Shown one piece after another: positions 35,507-45,354 of a stretch of 64,000 bases of DNA. Below the pieces are notes generated by a model that was given only the letters and a program-made list of their open reading frames with translations, had not been told where the DNA came from and made no database searches. Within the stretch, counting starts at the first letter, position 1, and each line of letters opens with the position of its first letter. Source of the DNA: Sphaerochaeta halotolerans (lineage in GTDB: Bacteria; Spirochaetota; Spirochaetia; Sphaerochaetales; Sphaerochaetaceae); contig NZ_QUWK01000008.1 in NCBI RefSeq assembly GCF_003429665.1, forward strand, positions 1 through 64,000, written 5' to 3'. Position numbers and translations under genes: made by a program.

Positions 35507-36406
35507 ATGACAAGAAAACAAACTCTAGGATCTGCTAAAATAGCACCGTATGTCTTTATTCTCCCATTTATAGCATCATTCCTCATTTTTTATCTTTACC
35601 CTATTATCAGTACGGTTATTATGGGGTTTCAACAAGTTTACCCTGGACAAGTCGAGTTTATTGGTCTGGAGAATTATCGAAAACTTGACAATCCAGAGTT
35701 CAAAGTTGCATTAAAAAATAGTTTTCGCTATACGGTTTACACGATAGCACTGCTGATTCCCATTCCCTTGCTTCTCTCTGTATGGTTGAACAGCGGGAAT
35801 AGAGCTATAAATACAGTGTATCGCTCAGTATTATATATACCTAGCTTAGTATCGATTGTGGTTGCTGGAACTATTATGCGTTTATTGTTTGCATCCAGTG
35901 ACAAAAGTTTTATTAATACACTTGCGATAGCAGTAGGAGTTGAGCCAAGACAGTGGTTGCTTGGAGGCTCTCACCAAGCGATGATACTTTTATTAATCCT
36001 TGCGCTCTGGCGCTGGGTAGGGGTTAATATCATCTATTTTCTTTCCGGATTGCAAGCAATCCCTGATGAACTCTATGAGGCAGCAGACATTGATGGTGCT
36101 TCTCCTTCACAAAAACTATGGAGAATTACCATTCCATTGTTGAAAAACACAACCATCTTTGTTACTACCATTTCCATATTTGGGGGATTTGCGATGTTCG
36201 AAGAAAGTTTCATTCTTTGGGCAGGTAAACCTTCTCCCAATAATGTAGGACTGACAATTGTAGGGCATCTCTACAACAAAGGATTCCAAGAGGGCGAAAT
36301 GGGCATGGCAAGTGCCATCGGCATTGTTTTGCTAATCATTGTATTCTCCTTGAGCATTTCCTTCTTGAAGCTGTTCGGTTTCTTTGAAGCCGAAGGGAGG
36401 AGATAA
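35507..36406 (+). CDS. ABC sugar permease (MalF type), arabinoside operon
   Basis: CUT1 inner-membrane permease of 299 residues with about six helices: IAPYVFILPFIASFLIFYLYP near the N-terminus and the EAA loop EAADIDGASPSQKLWRITIPLL in the C-terminal half. The ATG at 35507 is six bases after AAGGAG; an upstream in-frame extension lies over the hairpin region and is rejected. It overlaps the next permease start by one base (TAATG). It works with the binding protein upstream; no ATPase gene is in the operon. Confidence 0.92.
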   Translation: MTRKQTLGSAKIAPYVFILPFIASFLIFYLYPIISTVIMGFQQVYPGQVEFIGLENYRKLDNPEFKVALKNSFRYTVYTIALLIPIPLLLSVWLNSGNRAINTVYRSVLYIPSLVSIVVAGTIMRLLFASSDKSFINTLAIAVGVEPRQWLLGGSHQAMILLLILALWRWVGVNIIYFLSGLQAIPDELYEAADIDGASPSQKLWRITIPLLKNTTIFVTTISIFGGFAMFEESFILWAGKPSPNNVGLTIVGHLYNKGFQEGEMGMASAIGIVLLIIVFSLSISFLKLFGFFEAEGRR

Positions 36407-37254
36407 TGGCAAGAATCTTACACCACTCACGGCGCGCTTTTGTGAAATATATCATTCTAACGTTGTTGGCCCTCTTATACTTGGTACCACTCTATGCGTT
36501 GACTTTGGCCGCCTTTCGACCTGGTCGTGACTTGCTACGCTATGGAATAACGCTAAAAACCTTGATTCCTACTGATTTACACATTTCAACATTCAAAGGG
36601 CTTTATACTATTCGTGACGGAATTTACATTACTTGGTTTGGAAATAGTTTGCTATTGATGTTGTTGCAAACAAGTTTAGCACTCTTCCTCAGTTCTTTTG
36701 TTGCATATGGCCTCTCCTTGTATCACTTCAAGGGGCGGAAGGTGGTAACGACTTTGGTAATATTTCTCATGCTAGTACCAATTCAAATTCTGATTCTTCC
36801 TTTGTATAAGTTGATGATTACAGTCAAATTGATTGATACTTTCTGGGGAGTCTTTCTTCCCATGATTGTATCACCATTCGCCATCTTCTTCTTCAAGCAA
36901 TATATTGATGGAGTACCTCGTGATCTTATCGATGCTGGACGTGTGGATGGATTGAATGAGTATGCAATCTTTTTTAGGATTGTGGTTCCGATCATGCCGC
37001 CTGCCTTTTCAGCAATGGCTATTTTCATGTCCATGCAGAGCTGGAACAACTTTCTCTGGCCTTTGATTGTACTTCGTACTGGAGAGAAATTTACCTTGCC
37101 CATAGGATTAAATACTTTGCTAACACCTTATGGAAACAATTACGACCTGCTGATTATCGGAGCCTTGGCTGCTACACTCCCCATAATCATCGTTTTCATA
37201 TTCTTCCAACGTTACTTCATTGCTGGTTTGACCAGTGGTGGAGTAAAAGGTTGA
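36406..37254 (+). CDS. ABC sugar permease (MalG type), arabinoside operon
   Basis: Second CUT1 permease, 282 residues, six helices. It has a MalG-like C-terminus (FIAGLTSGGVKG) and an EAA-type loop reading DAGRVDGLNEYAIFFRIVVPIMPP, in which the first Glu is replaced, a common variation. It pairs with the MalF-type partner, whose stop overlaps its start. The neighbouring GH51 gene indicates an arabinoside substrate. Confidence 0.92.
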   Translation: MARILHHSRRAFVKYIILTLLALLYLVPLYALTLAAFRPGRDLLRYGITLKTLIPTDLHISTFKGLYTIRDGIYITWFGNSLLLMLLQTSLALFLSSFVAYGLSLYHFKGRKVVTTLVIFLMLVPIQILILPLYKLMITVKLIDTFWGVFLPMIVSPFAIFFFKQYIDGVPRDLIDAGRVDGLNEYAIFFRIVVPIMPPAFSAMAIFMSMQSWNNFLWPLIVLRTGEKFTLPIGLNTLLTPYGNNYDLLIIGALAATLPIIIVFIFFQRYFIAGLTSGGVKG

Positions 37255-37284
37255 TAATCAATACCTCTACAGGAGAGAATCTTC

Positions 37285-38775
37285 GTGAAATGTACTGTAC
37301 ATGCTTCTAAAAACTTTGTTATTGGTACCGCGGATAAGCGGTTGTTCAGTTCCTTTGTAGAACAATTGGGACGATGCGTCTATGGTGGTCTATATGAGAA
37401 AGATCACCCGCTTTCAGATGAAGATGGGTTGCGTAGCGATGTCATAAAGCTCGTAAAAGATCTTGACATCCCTATGGTTCGTTTTCCAGGTGGAAACTAT
37501 GTTTCCAACCATCGTTGGGAAGACTCTGTAGGACCTATTGATGAGAGACCTGTTCGTCTTGACCTTGCTTGGAAAGCATTGGATCCTAATACGTTTGGTA
37601 TCAAGGAATTCATAGATTGGTGCAAGAAGGTAGGTACTGAACCTATGATGGCACTCAACTTGGGAACCAGAGGAATCGATGCAGCAAAGGACCTCGTGGA
37701 GTATTGTAATCACCCGGGAGGTACTGCGCTCAGTGACCTGAGAAAGAGTCACGGTTCTGAGGCTCCATACAATATAAAAATGTGGTGTCTGGGAAATGAG
37801 ATGGATGGACCATGGCAAGTAGGACATAAGACTGCCGACGAGTATGGACGTCTTGCCGCTGAGGTAGGGAAGGCCATTAAACTTTTTGATCCCAGTCTTG
37901 AGTTAGTTGCCTGTGGTTCAAGCAACAGCGACATGCCCACGTTTCCCTCCTGGGAAGAAACGGTTCTTGAACATACCTGGGAAGTTGCTGACTACCTGTC
38001 ACTGCATATGTACTTCAGAAATGATGAAGATGATACTGAGACATTCCTTGCTTCAAGCAAGAAAATGGATCAATTCATTGAGACAGTGGTACATGTCTGT
38101 GACTATGTTCAAGCAAAAAAACGTTCTAAGAAGACAATGTACCTCTCATTTGATGAGTGGAATGTATGGTTCCATTCCAATGAACAAGACAAAACAGAAC
38201 CAAAATGGAATGTAGGAAAGCATTTGCTTGAGGATGTATATACCTTCGAGGATGCATTGGTTGTTGGATGTTTGCTCAACAGCTTGCTTAGGCACTGTGA
38301 CCGTGTGAAGGTTGCCTGTCTTGCCCAGTTGGTCAATGTTATTGCACCAATCATGACCGAAGAGGGAGGGCCTAGTTGGGCCCAAACCATTTACTGGCCA
38401 TTTTACTATGCTTCCAAATATGGTAGGGGAGAAGTGCTTGATATTCGCTTGGACGTACCCACCTATAAAAACCATCACTATGGAGAAGTCCCCTATGCAG
38501 ATGCTGTGCTTGTATACCATGCAGAAGAACAAGAGCTTGATCTTTTTGTAGTAAACAGAAGTCTTGATGAAACGATGGAAATTTCATTGGATGCCATAGG
38601 CTTTCCCACACAATTGAAGCTTATTGAACATATATTGCTACATCATACAGACTTGAAAGCAAGTAATGACAGAGATAATCCTGAGCATATAAAACCTGTG
38701 GTTATGGATATTACAAGGGAACCGTATAAAGCTCCAAGACAATCGTGGAACTTGTTCCGGTTTTCAATATCTTGA
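37285..38775 (+). CDS. Alpha-L-arabinofuranosidase, GH51
   Basis: Intracellular retaining glycosidase releasing L-arabinofuranose from arabino-oligosaccharides, 496 residues with no signal peptide. It has the GH51 pattern: FVEQLGRCVYGGLYE at the N-terminus, MVRFPGGNYVS, the acid/base glutamate E172 in WCLGNEMDG, the nucleophile E291 in LSFDEWNVW, and a C-terminal beta-sandwich. It starts at GTG with AGGAGA eight bases upstream. Placed after the ABC permeases, it would act on imported substrate in the cytoplasm. Confidence 0.95.
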   Translation: MKCTVHASKNFVIGTADKRLFSSFVEQLGRCVYGGLYEKDHPLSDEDGLRSDVIKLVKDLDIPMVRFPGGNYVSNHRWEDSVGPIDERPVRLDLAWKALDPNTFGIKEFIDWCKKVGTEPMMALNLGTRGIDAAKDLVEYCNHPGGTALSDLRKSHGSEAPYNIKMWCLGNEMDGPWQVGHKTADEYGRLAAEVGKAIKLFDPSLELVACGSSNSDMPTFPSWEETVLEHTWEVADYLSLHMYFRNDEDDTETFLASSKKMDQFIETVVHVCDYVQAKKRSKKTMYLSFDEWNVWFHSNEQDKTEPKWNVGKHLLEDVYTFEDALVVGCLLNSLLRHCDRVKVACLAQLVNVIAPIMTEEGGPSWAQTIYWPFYYASKYGRGEVLDIRLDVPTYKNHHYGEVPYADAVLVYHAEEQELDLFVVNRSLDETMEISLDAIGFPTQLKLIEHILLHHTDLKASNDRDNPEHIKPVVMDITREPYKAPRQSWNLFRFSIS

Positions 38776-38832
38776 AAATAGATGTTTCAGCTATTCGGTT
38801 TGTGATAGGATAATTGGGAAGAGGTATTAAAC

Positions 38833-39768
38833 ATGCTCAAAGAGATGCTCCTTGACTATTCAGACAAAGAGAAGATGCTGGTTGTTGCAAAGGCGATTGC
38901 GAATGAAGCAAGGATCAACATCCTGGAATTGCTGAATGAACGGAGTCTTAGTGTAAACGAAATAGCTGAACATCTACAGTTGCCTACATCAACAGCTGCG
39001 CTGCATGTAAGCATCCTTGAACGTGCAGGATTGCTTATCACCGAGTCCCAGCCAGGAATCCGTGGGTCCATGAAAGTAAGCAGTAGGGGATGTGATCGTA
39101 TTTTGATCAAGTTGCTACTCGATCAATCAGATGCACTGAAAGAAAATTCAGTGGTCCTGAATATGCCGATTGGAAACTTTGTCGATTGCGATATCCATCC
39201 CACCTGCGGGCTTGTTAGCGAAAAGAGTGCTATTGGTATCTTCGACCAACCCTGTTCCTTCTACTATGCTGAGCGTACCACCGCACAGTTGCTCTGGTTC
39301 TATAAAGGGTATGTGGAATATCGCTTCGCCAATGCTGTTGCCAACTTAGGTAGACCAAAAAATGTAGACCTCAGCTTCGAAGCATGTTCTGAGGCTCCTT
39401 TCTATAGGAATGATTGGCCAAGCGACATAACAGTCTGGATAAATGGGAAAGAGGTGGGCACTTGGACCAGCCCAGGTGATTTGGGCGGTAGGAAGGGAAA
39501 GTACAATCCACCCTGGTGGCCGGATACCTTGAACCAGTATGGATTGCTCAATCACTGGGTGGTGAATAGCAAAGGCACATATTTGAACAATGAACGTATC
39601 GGGGATGTGACTATAGATGAACTCTTGCTCGGGGAATCTTGTTTTATAAGTGTAAAGATCGGCATTAAGGAACACGCCAAGAATATTGGTGGTGTCAGTC
39701 TTTTTGGCGAACACTTTGGTGATTACCAGCAGAACCTTCTCTTGAAGCTAGACTATGTATTGCTCTGA
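38833..39768 (+). CDS. ArsR-type regulator with large C-terminal domain
   Basis: A 311-residue regulator. The first 95 residues are an ArsR-like winged helix: IANEARINILELLNERSLSV, then NEIAEHLQLPTSTAALHVSI (recognition helix region) and ERAGLLITESQPG. No metal-sensing cysteine motif of classical ArsR proteins is present in the helix. The remaining 210 residues form an all-beta-looking domain rich in Trp/Asn/Gly (VWINGKEVGTW, PPWWPDTLNQYG) that resembles a sugar-binding jelly-roll, so it may sense arabinosides directly. This is inference. It lies 57 bases after the GH51 gene and is the likely local regulator. The end overlaps the convergent ogt gene by 16 bases. Confidence 0.8.
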   Translation: MLKEMLLDYSDKEKMLVVAKAIANEARINILELLNERSLSVNEIAEHLQLPTSTAALHVSILERAGLLITESQPGIRGSMKVSSRGCDRILIKLLLDQSDALKENSVVLNMPIGNFVDCDIHPTCGLVSEKSAIGIFDQPCSFYYAERTTAQLLWFYKGYVEYRFANAVANLGRPKNVDLSFEACSEAPFYRNDWPSDITVWINGKEVGTWTSPGDLGGRKGKYNPPWWPDTLNQYGLLNHWVVNSKGTYLNNERIGDVTIDELLLGESCFISVKIGIKEHAKNIGGVSLFGEHFGDYQQNLLLKLDYVLL

Positions 39769-40226
39769 TTTGCTCTCTCATGAGAAAGAAGCCACTGCTT
39801 CTTTTCGAGTCCTCCAGCATACCCGACCAGAGAGCCCTGTTTACCAATGACTCGGTGACAGGGGATGATGATGCTGATTGGGTTTTTGTTGTTTGCCATT
39901 CCTACAGCCCGAACAGCTTTGGGGTTGCCTATGGCCTTTGCAATGTCTTGATAACAGACAACATGGCCGTAGGGTATGGCTGAGAGGGCATTCCAGACTG
40001 ACTTCTGAAATAGAGTACCATGCAGTTCCAGTGGAACCGTAAATTGCTTCAGTACTCCTTTGAAATATGCATCCAATTGTCCTTTTGCTAACTCAAGGAC
40101 AGGGTTGGTTGTATTCTCATCGAGCATGACTGGATGAAAGGAAACCCCCAGTAATGCATCCCTGTTACACGTTATGTAGAGGGTGCCAAGGGGGCTTCTA
40201 TAGGCAGTGGAAAATAAGGTGCTCAT
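39753..40226 (-). CDS. ogt: Methylated-DNA-protein cysteine methyltransferase
   Basis: Suicide DNA-repair protein that transfers alkyl groups from O6-alkylguanine to its own cysteine, 157 residues. It has the active site PCHRV in IIIPCHRVIG, the helix-turn-helix segment with PYGHVVCYQDIAKAIG, AVRAVGMANNKNP, and the GGLEKKQWLLSHE C-terminus. The N-terminal domain is short, as in Ogt/AdaB forms without the Ada zinc domain. It is convergent with the ArsR-type gene and follows the nitroreductase gene on the same strand. Confidence 0.95.
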   Translation of the reverse strand: MSTLFSTAYRSPLGTLYITCNRDALLGVSFHPVMLDENTTNPVLELAKGQLDAYFKGVLKQFTVPLELHGTLFQKSVWNALSAIPYGHVVCYQDIAKAIGNPKAVRAVGMANNKNPISIIIPCHRVIGKQGSLVGYAGGLEKKQWLLSHERANQSNT

Positions 40227-40291
40227 ATCTATCCAGAAGCGTACAAATAATGAGAGGAAGAAACAAGTCTCTCCCCCTCATATGCACCTAT

Positions 40292-40894
40292 CTACGAGAT
40301 TACCCGTACTCGTTCTTCACTGGGAAGGAAATCCTTATCACCAGGTTCCTGCATGATCGATCCAAATGGCATCTGAGCTGTAAGCGACCATGATGCGGGA
40401 AGACTGAAATGTGCAAGCACTTCCTTCTCGATTAGGTTTCCATAATGCTGCAAGCTTGCCCCTACTTTCAATTCAGCTAGAACTGTCCAAACAGAGAACT
40501 GCGCAATACCGGTTCCGTGATGACTCCAAAGGGTGAAATTTTCACTATAAAGAGGCATTTGTTCCTGGAGTTGCAGGATTGTTGCCATCTCTTCAAAAAA
40601 GAGAATTGTGCCTGAAGCAGCCTTGAATGCAGCAATTTTGTCTTCAGTCTGCTTTTTCTGTTCTGGATCTGGAACCATCGCCAGCAGTTTGGAGAGAATC
40701 AAATCCCAGAGCCAGTCATGTTCCTTCCCGTATAGAATTACAGCTCTGCTTGTTTGTGAGTTGAATGCAGATGGAGCGTATGTAATTACCTCGCGAACCG
40801 CATCCTCTACTGTAGATTTCATCACAGGAAGTTCTTTTCCTAGATTATAAATGGTACGTCTTTTTTTCATGCTATTAATAATGGTAGATTCCAT
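40292..40894 (-). CDS. Nitroreductase family oxidoreductase
   Basis: FMN-dependent NAD(P)H oxidoreductase of the small, HBN1/Frm2-like nitroreductase class, 200 residues. Landmarks: MKKRRTIYNLGKELP (FMN phosphate contact region), APSAFNSQTSRAVIL, GTILFFEE, WSHHGTGIAQFSVWTVLAE and GASLQHYG. Substrates could be nitro-aromatics, quinones or fatty-acid-related compounds; not decidable. The start at 40894 has AAGGAG upstream and a good promoter (TTTACA-17-TATATT). Longer upstream reading is open but overlaps the promoter, so it is not used. Confidence 0.85.
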   Translation of the reverse strand: MESTIINSMKKRRTIYNLGKELPVMKSTVEDAVREVITYAPSAFNSQTSRAVILYGKEHDWLWDLILSKLLAMVPDPEQKKQTEDKIAAFKAASGTILFFEEMATILQLQEQMPLYSENFTLWSHHGTGIAQFSVWTVLAELKVGASLQHYGNLIEKEVLAHFSLPASWSLTAQMPFGSIMQEPGDKDFLPSEERVRVIS

Positions 40895-40915
40895 GGTTAT
40901 ATACTCCTTGCACAC

Positions 40916-40944
40916 AATATAGTTGAATAAAATATTAATGTAAA
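40916..40944 (-). promoter_or_regulatory. Promoter of the nitroreductase gene
   Basis: On the minus strand TTTACA (40944-40939), 17-base spacer, TATATT (40921-40916), 22 bases before the start codon. Confidence 0.6.
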
Positions 40945-40999
40945 CCCTTCTTTGCCTATTCTTGTAAGATGTTTGAATTGGGTATATTCTAGGCAGACT

Positions 41000-41419
41000 A
41001 TGATACACGATACACTTGACCAACTCGTTTTTTATGCTCCTGCCATTCCTCATCTGGAGCAAATAGCATCACTCGACGATACAGGAGTCTCAATTGAAGG
41101 AATGAAAGTCGTTTTCTCCCAGTGTATTACTACCGCTTTTGATGGTACTTTTATGGTGCATCCATCAAAGGTTTGTGTGGTACTCACATTGCAAGGAAGT
41201 GAGTTGCTTGTTACTACATACCGAAGGAAAGACCAGGAAGGGACCATGGATGAAAAGGGTTTTATTTCTATCGAGGACAGTGAAGCCACTGATGTTGTTC
41301 GATCGGAAGAAGGAACCTTTACTGTCTTCATGCCAGGGGAACCCTTTGCTTATGGTATCCAGGGAGAAGAGGGTCCGACCACAATAAAACATCTGCTTAT
41401 TGTGCTGGATGAGACCTAA
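41000..41419 (+). CDS. YhcH/YjgK/YiaL-like (DUF386) protein
   Basis: A 139-residue cytosolic protein of probable cupin-like beta-barrel fold. The second half (GTFTVFMPGEPFAYGIQGE, IKHLLIVLDE) matches the C-terminal strand pattern of the YhcH/YjgK/YiaL family, which is linked to sugar-acid, sialic-acid and galactoside metabolism, possibly as anomerase or isomerase. The central region, where the family has H-x-D-x-Q, reads DGTFMVHPSKVCVVLTLQG, so the metal-binding positions differ and function may be altered. The ATG is at 41000; an upstream in-frame extension runs into the intergenic promoter region and is discounted. Confidence 0.6.
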   Translation: MIHDTLDQLVFYAPAIPHLEQIASLDDTGVSIEGMKVVFSQCITTAFDGTFMVHPSKVCVVLTLQGSELLVTTYRRKDQEGTMDEKGFISIEDSEATDVVRSEEGTFTVFMPGEPFAYGIQGEEGPTTIKHLLIVLDET

Positions 41420-41483
41420 ATGACTTTACAAATGTGTAGTTATAGCGTACGAATACTATGTGTATGACTGAGAGGAGCTTGGT

Positions 41484-42524
41484 ATGACAGGAGAGCAGCA
41501 GGTACATATTGGAGATAAGCTTATTGGACGTGGGTTACCCGTCCTTGTGCAAACGATGTATGACAGTGCAATACCACATGAAACAGATGAGCTGGAAGAG
41601 CTGATTCGTAGGATCGGGAAACTCAACGCAATGGGTTGCGATGTCATTCGTTTCTCCTATCCATCAGCTGAAGACCACGATGCGTTCAGCTATCTCTGCA
41701 GGAAGAGTCCCATACCCATTGTTGCCGACATTCATTTTGACTATAAACTGGCACTAGATGCACTCAACTGCGGTGCAGACAAGATTCGGATTAATCCAGG
41801 GAATATTGGAGCGAAGTGGAAAGTAGAAGAGGTGGTGAAAAGTGCCAAGGATCGAGGAAAAGCTATCCGTATTGGGCTGAATAGTGGATCCCTTCCGCGG
41901 GGAAACGACCCTGCAGAGCTCCTGATGAGCAATACGGCCCTTGAATACCTCTCATGGTTTGAACAGTGGGGATTTACCAACACAGTGGTCTCCCTGAAGG
42001 CGAGTGATACCGAACTTACCCTGAAAGCAAATCGTCTCTTTGCTTCACAGAGCCCCTATCCGTTGCATCTGGGAGTAACAGAAGCAGGTTCGGTTATTTC
42101 GGCGGTCACCCGATCTACTTGGGCACTGGGGCAACTTCTCAGTGAAGGGATAGGCAATACCATACGAATCAGCATTACTGGTGATATCGAGAGTGAGGTA
42201 CAAGCAGGTGTTGAGTTGTTGAGAACTTTGGGAATGAGGAAAAAGGGTATCAGAATTGTAAGTTGTCCACGTTGTGGAAGGCATAGTTTTGACTCTCAGG
42301 GCTTCCTTGCTTCGGTAGAACAAGAGCTACTTACCATCGATAAGGACTTGACTGTTGCCATCATGGGATGTCAAGTCAATGGTCCAGGAGAAGCAAAATC
42401 TGCAGATCTGGCCATAACAGGACTCGGGAATAGTATATTTCTCTATGAAAAAGGGAAATTGGTGAAGAAAGTTACGCAGCAGGACGCAAAGGCTGCTTTG
42501 TTGGAAGCTATTGAACATGCATAA
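41484..42524 (+). CDS. ispG: 4-hydroxy-3-methylbut-2-en-1-yl diphosphate synthase
   Basis: Penultimate enzyme of the MEP isoprenoid pathway, a 4Fe-4S protein of 346 residues. It has [20 protein letters not shown] at the N-terminus, [25 protein letters not shown], and the cluster-binding cysteines in SCPRCGR and [16 protein letters not shown]. Length matches the bacterial two-domain form. AGAGGAG precedes the ATG. The last codons overlap the uvrA start, so the two genes are coupled. It shows that the organism makes isoprenoids by the MEP route. Confidence 0.96.
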   Translation: MTGEQQVHIGDKLIGRGLPVLVQTMYDSAIPHETDELEELIRRIGKLNAMGCDVIRFSYPSAEDHDAFSYLCRKSPIPIVADIHFDYKLALDALNCGADKIRINPGNIGAKWKVEEVVKSAKDRGKAIRIGLNSGSLPRGNDPAELLMSNTALEYLSWFEQWGFTNTVVSLKASDTELTLKANRLFASQSPYPLHLGVTEAGSVISAVTRSTWALGQLLSEGIGNTIRISITGDIESEVQAGVELLRTLGMRKKGIRIVSCPRCGRHSFDSQGFLASVEQELLTIDKDLTVAIMGCQVNGPGEAKSADLAITGLGNSIFLYEKGKLVKKVTQQDAKAALLEAIEHA

Positions 42525-45354
42525 TACGTTGATCATCAAGGGTGCAAGGGAGCATAACCTTAAAAACATCGACCTGGAATTGAAAAAGGATCAATTGATC
42601 GTCATAAGCGGACTCTCGGGAAGTGGGAAAAGCTCTTTGGCGTTTGATACAATTTTTGCAGAGGGACAGAGACGTTATGTAGAAAGTCTGAGCTCGTATG
42701 CAAGAATGTTTCTTGACAAATTGGACAAACCTGATGTTGATTACATGGAAGGACTCAGCCCTGCTATTGCCATTGAACAAAAGTCGACCCATCGCAATCC
42801 ACGTTCAACGGTGGGAACTGTTACAGAAATCTATGATTATTTCAGACTTCTCTGGGCAAGGGTGGGCAAGCCACACTGTCATGTGTGTGGTCGTGAGATC
42901 AGCGAGATGAGTGTGGACCAAATCATTGATGCCATTTTCAAGGCCGAGGATGGGACGAGAATCATCGTAAGTGCCCCAGTAGCAATCGGGAGGAAAGGAG
43001 AGTTTAGGAAGGTCTTTGAGGATGCACGTGCAGCAGGCTTCCAACGAGTGAAGGTAGATGGAAAAATGCTCAACCTTGATGAGCAAATTGTATTGGAGAA
43101 ACAATTCAAGCACTCCATTGATATCGTGGTAGACCGTCTCATCCTTAGCAAGGACATACGCTCCAGGCTGGCATCAAGTATTGAAACCTCAAACGAAATG
43201 ACAGAGGGCTTGGTCAAGGTTACCTTTCTGGCAGAAAACGGCGAAGAGATGTATGAAGAGATTTTCAGTGAACGCAACAGTTGCCCACACTGCGGAATTA
43301 CCCTTCCCGATCTTGAACCGCGATTGTTCAGTTTCAACAATCCGTATGGTGCATGTCCTGAGTGCAATGGGCTTGGGATCAAGACAGAATTCGATCCAGA
43401 TCTTATTATTCCAGACTACTCAAAGAGCTTCAACAAAGGTGCAATCGCTACAATGAATCCAGATGCAAGGTGGTCACGTTCCCTCATTGAGGCGCTTGCC
43501 AAGCACTTGCATTTTACCCTCGATACTCCATTCAGCAAACTACCACAGGAGACCATCGATGCATTGTTGTACGGGACCAAGGAACGGGTATTTGTGGAAT
43601 ACGAGCGGGAGAAAAGTAATCAGACGTATCGTGTTGAAAAACCCTTTCCTGGAATTATTCCTGATCTGCAACGCAGATATTATGAAACAAACAGCATGCA
43701 GATAAAAATGTGGATGAATAGTTTTCAGACCACAAAGGTATGTCCGGTGTGTCATGGTGATCGTCTTCGCCCAGAAGCACTTGCAGTGACCATACATGAC
43801 TTGAATATCATGGAAGCTACGCGTCTTTCAGTAAAAAACGCACATACATTCTTCAATGAACTTATGCTTAGTGACCAGGAAATTATGATTTCCAACCAGG
43901 TCCTCAAGGAGATAAGGAGCAGATTGACATTCCTGCGTAATGTAGGTCTCGATTATCTGACCATCGATAGAAGCAGCGCAACCCTCAGTGGTGGAGAAGC
44001 CCAGCGTATCCGCCTTGCCACCCAGATCGGGTCTGCCCTTAGTGGAGTGCTCTATGTCTTGGACGAACCATCTATTGGATTGCACCAGAGAGATAATAAA
44101 AAACTCATTGATACACTCAAGCATCTCAGGGATATCGGAAATACGGTATTGGTCGTGGAGCATGATGAAGCTACCATCAGGGAAGCCGACTACCTGGTAG
44201 ATTTAGGGCCTGGAGCGGGAGTGCATGGAGGCTACATTATTGCTGAGGGAACACCCGAGGAGGTTGAGAAGAATCCTGAGAGTATCACCGGGCAATACCT
44301 TGCAGGAAAGTTGGCTATGTCCATCCCCGCAAAGAGAAGGAAAGGTTCGGGGAAAACTATCCGTCTTACAGGAGCCAACAGGAATAATCTCAAGTCTGTG
44401 GATGTAGATTTCCCCCTAGGAAAACTCATTGTCATTACGGGCGTTTCGGGGAGCGGTAAGAGTTCTCTGCTGAATGAGGTCTTGCTTCCTGCCATTAGAC
44501 GTCAGCTGGCAAACAAGAAACCTAATTATGACGGCTTCAGCTCTATTGATGGTGTGAAGCACATTGATAAGGTAATCAATATCGACCAGAGTCCTATTGG
44601 ACGTACTCCCCGTAGCAATCCTGCTACCTATGTAGGGGTCTTTACAGCAATTCGAGAACTTTTTGCCTCACTGCCGGAGAGCAAGGCAAAAGGGTACAAG
44701 AGTGGTCGTTTCAGTTTCAATGTGGCAGGAGGAAGGTGTGAGAACTGTCACGGGGATGGGAACCTGAAAATAGAGATGAACTTTCTTCCTGACGTCTACG
44801 TGACCTGTGATGTCTGTCATGGCAAACGGTTCAACAAGGAGACACTGGCAGTCCACTACAAAGGCAAGAATATCCATGATGTTTTGGAAATGACCGTTGA
44901 AGAGGCAAGTGAATTCTTCAGCGCAATACCGAGAATCAAACGAAAGGTAGACACGCTCCAATCCGTGGGTCTTGAATATGTCAAGTTGGGCCAAAGTGCG
45001 CTTACCTTAAGTGGAGGAGAAGCTCAACGAGTAAAGCTTAGTCTGGAACTTTCAAAAGTCGGAACAGGAAATACCTTATATGTGCTGGATGAACCTACCA
45101 CAGGGCTTCACTTTGCCGATGTCAAGAAATTGATGGAAGTACTGAATAGATTGGTAGATGCAGGGAACACCGTAGCGCTCATTGAACACAACCTGGATGT
45201 CATCATGCAAGCTGACCACCTCATAGACCTGGGCCCTGAAGGGGGCGATGGTGGTGGAATGGTCGTTGCAACCGGAACTCCTGAGCAACTTGCACTATGC
45301 AAGGAATCCCACACAGGGTATTATTTAGCTCAGATGCTGCATGAAAAAAGTTGA
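42517..45354 (+). CDS. uvrA: UvrABC excinuclease subunit A
   Basis: DNA damage-recognition ATPase of nucleotide excision repair, 945 residues. It has two ABC ATPase halves: [17 protein letters not shown] with [17 protein letters not shown] and [14 protein letters not shown]; then [36 protein letters not shown] and [14 protein letters not shown]. Three zinc-finger-type CxxC pairs are visible (CHVCGRE..., CPHCGIT...CPECNG, and [14 protein letters not shown]...CDVCHG). The ATG at 42517 lies within the end of ispG; a TTG two codons earlier is in frame. The 3' end overlaps the LptD-like gene by 14 bases. Confidence 0.97.
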   Translation: MHNTLIIKGAREHNLKNIDLELKKDQLIVISGLSGSGKSSLAFDTIFAEGQRRYVESLSSYARMFLDKLDKPDVDYMEGLSPAIAIEQKSTHRNPRSTVGTVTEIYDYFRLLWARVGKPHCHVCGREISEMSVDQIIDAIFKAEDGTRIIVSAPVAIGRKGEFRKVFEDARAAGFQRVKVDGKMLNLDEQIVLEKQFKHSIDIVVDRLILSKDIRSRLASSIETSNEMTEGLVKVTFLAENGEEMYEEIFSERNSCPHCGITLPDLEPRLFSFNNPYGACPECNGLGIKTEFDPDLIIPDYSKSFNKGAIATMNPDARWSRSLIEALAKHLHFTLDTPFSKLPQETIDALLYGTKERVFVEYEREKSNQTYRVEKPFPGIIPDLQRRYYETNSMQIKMWMNSFQTTKVCPVCHGDRLRPEALAVTIHDLNIMEATRLSVKNAHTFFNELMLSDQEIMISNQVLKEIRSRLTFLRNVGLDYLTIDRSSATLSGGEAQRIRLATQIGSALSGVLYVLDEPSIGLHQRDNKKLIDTLKHLRDIGNTVLVVEHDEATIREADYLVDLGPGAGVHGGYIIAEGTPEEVEKNPESITGQYLAGKLAMSIPAKRRKGSGKTIRLTGANRNNLKSVDVDFPLGKLIVITGVSGSGKSSLLNEVLLPAIRRQLANKKPNYDGFSSIDGVKHIDKVINIDQSPIGRTPRSNPATYVGVFTAIRELFASLPESKAKGYKSGRFSFNVAGGRCENCHGDGNLKIEMNFLPDVYVTCDVCHGKRFNKETLAVHYKGKNIHDVLEMTVEEASEFFSAIPRIKRKVDTLQSVGLEYVKLGQSALTLSGGEAQRVKLSLELSKVGTGNTLYVLDEPTTGLHFADVKKLMEVLNRLVDAGNTVALIEHNLDVIMQADHLIDLGPEGGDGGGMVVATGTPEQLALCKESHTGYYLAQMLHEKS

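Noticed and set aside
40895-41062. Longer nitroreductase start
   Set aside because: The extension covers a good promoter (TTTACA-17-TATATT) and has no family similarity.
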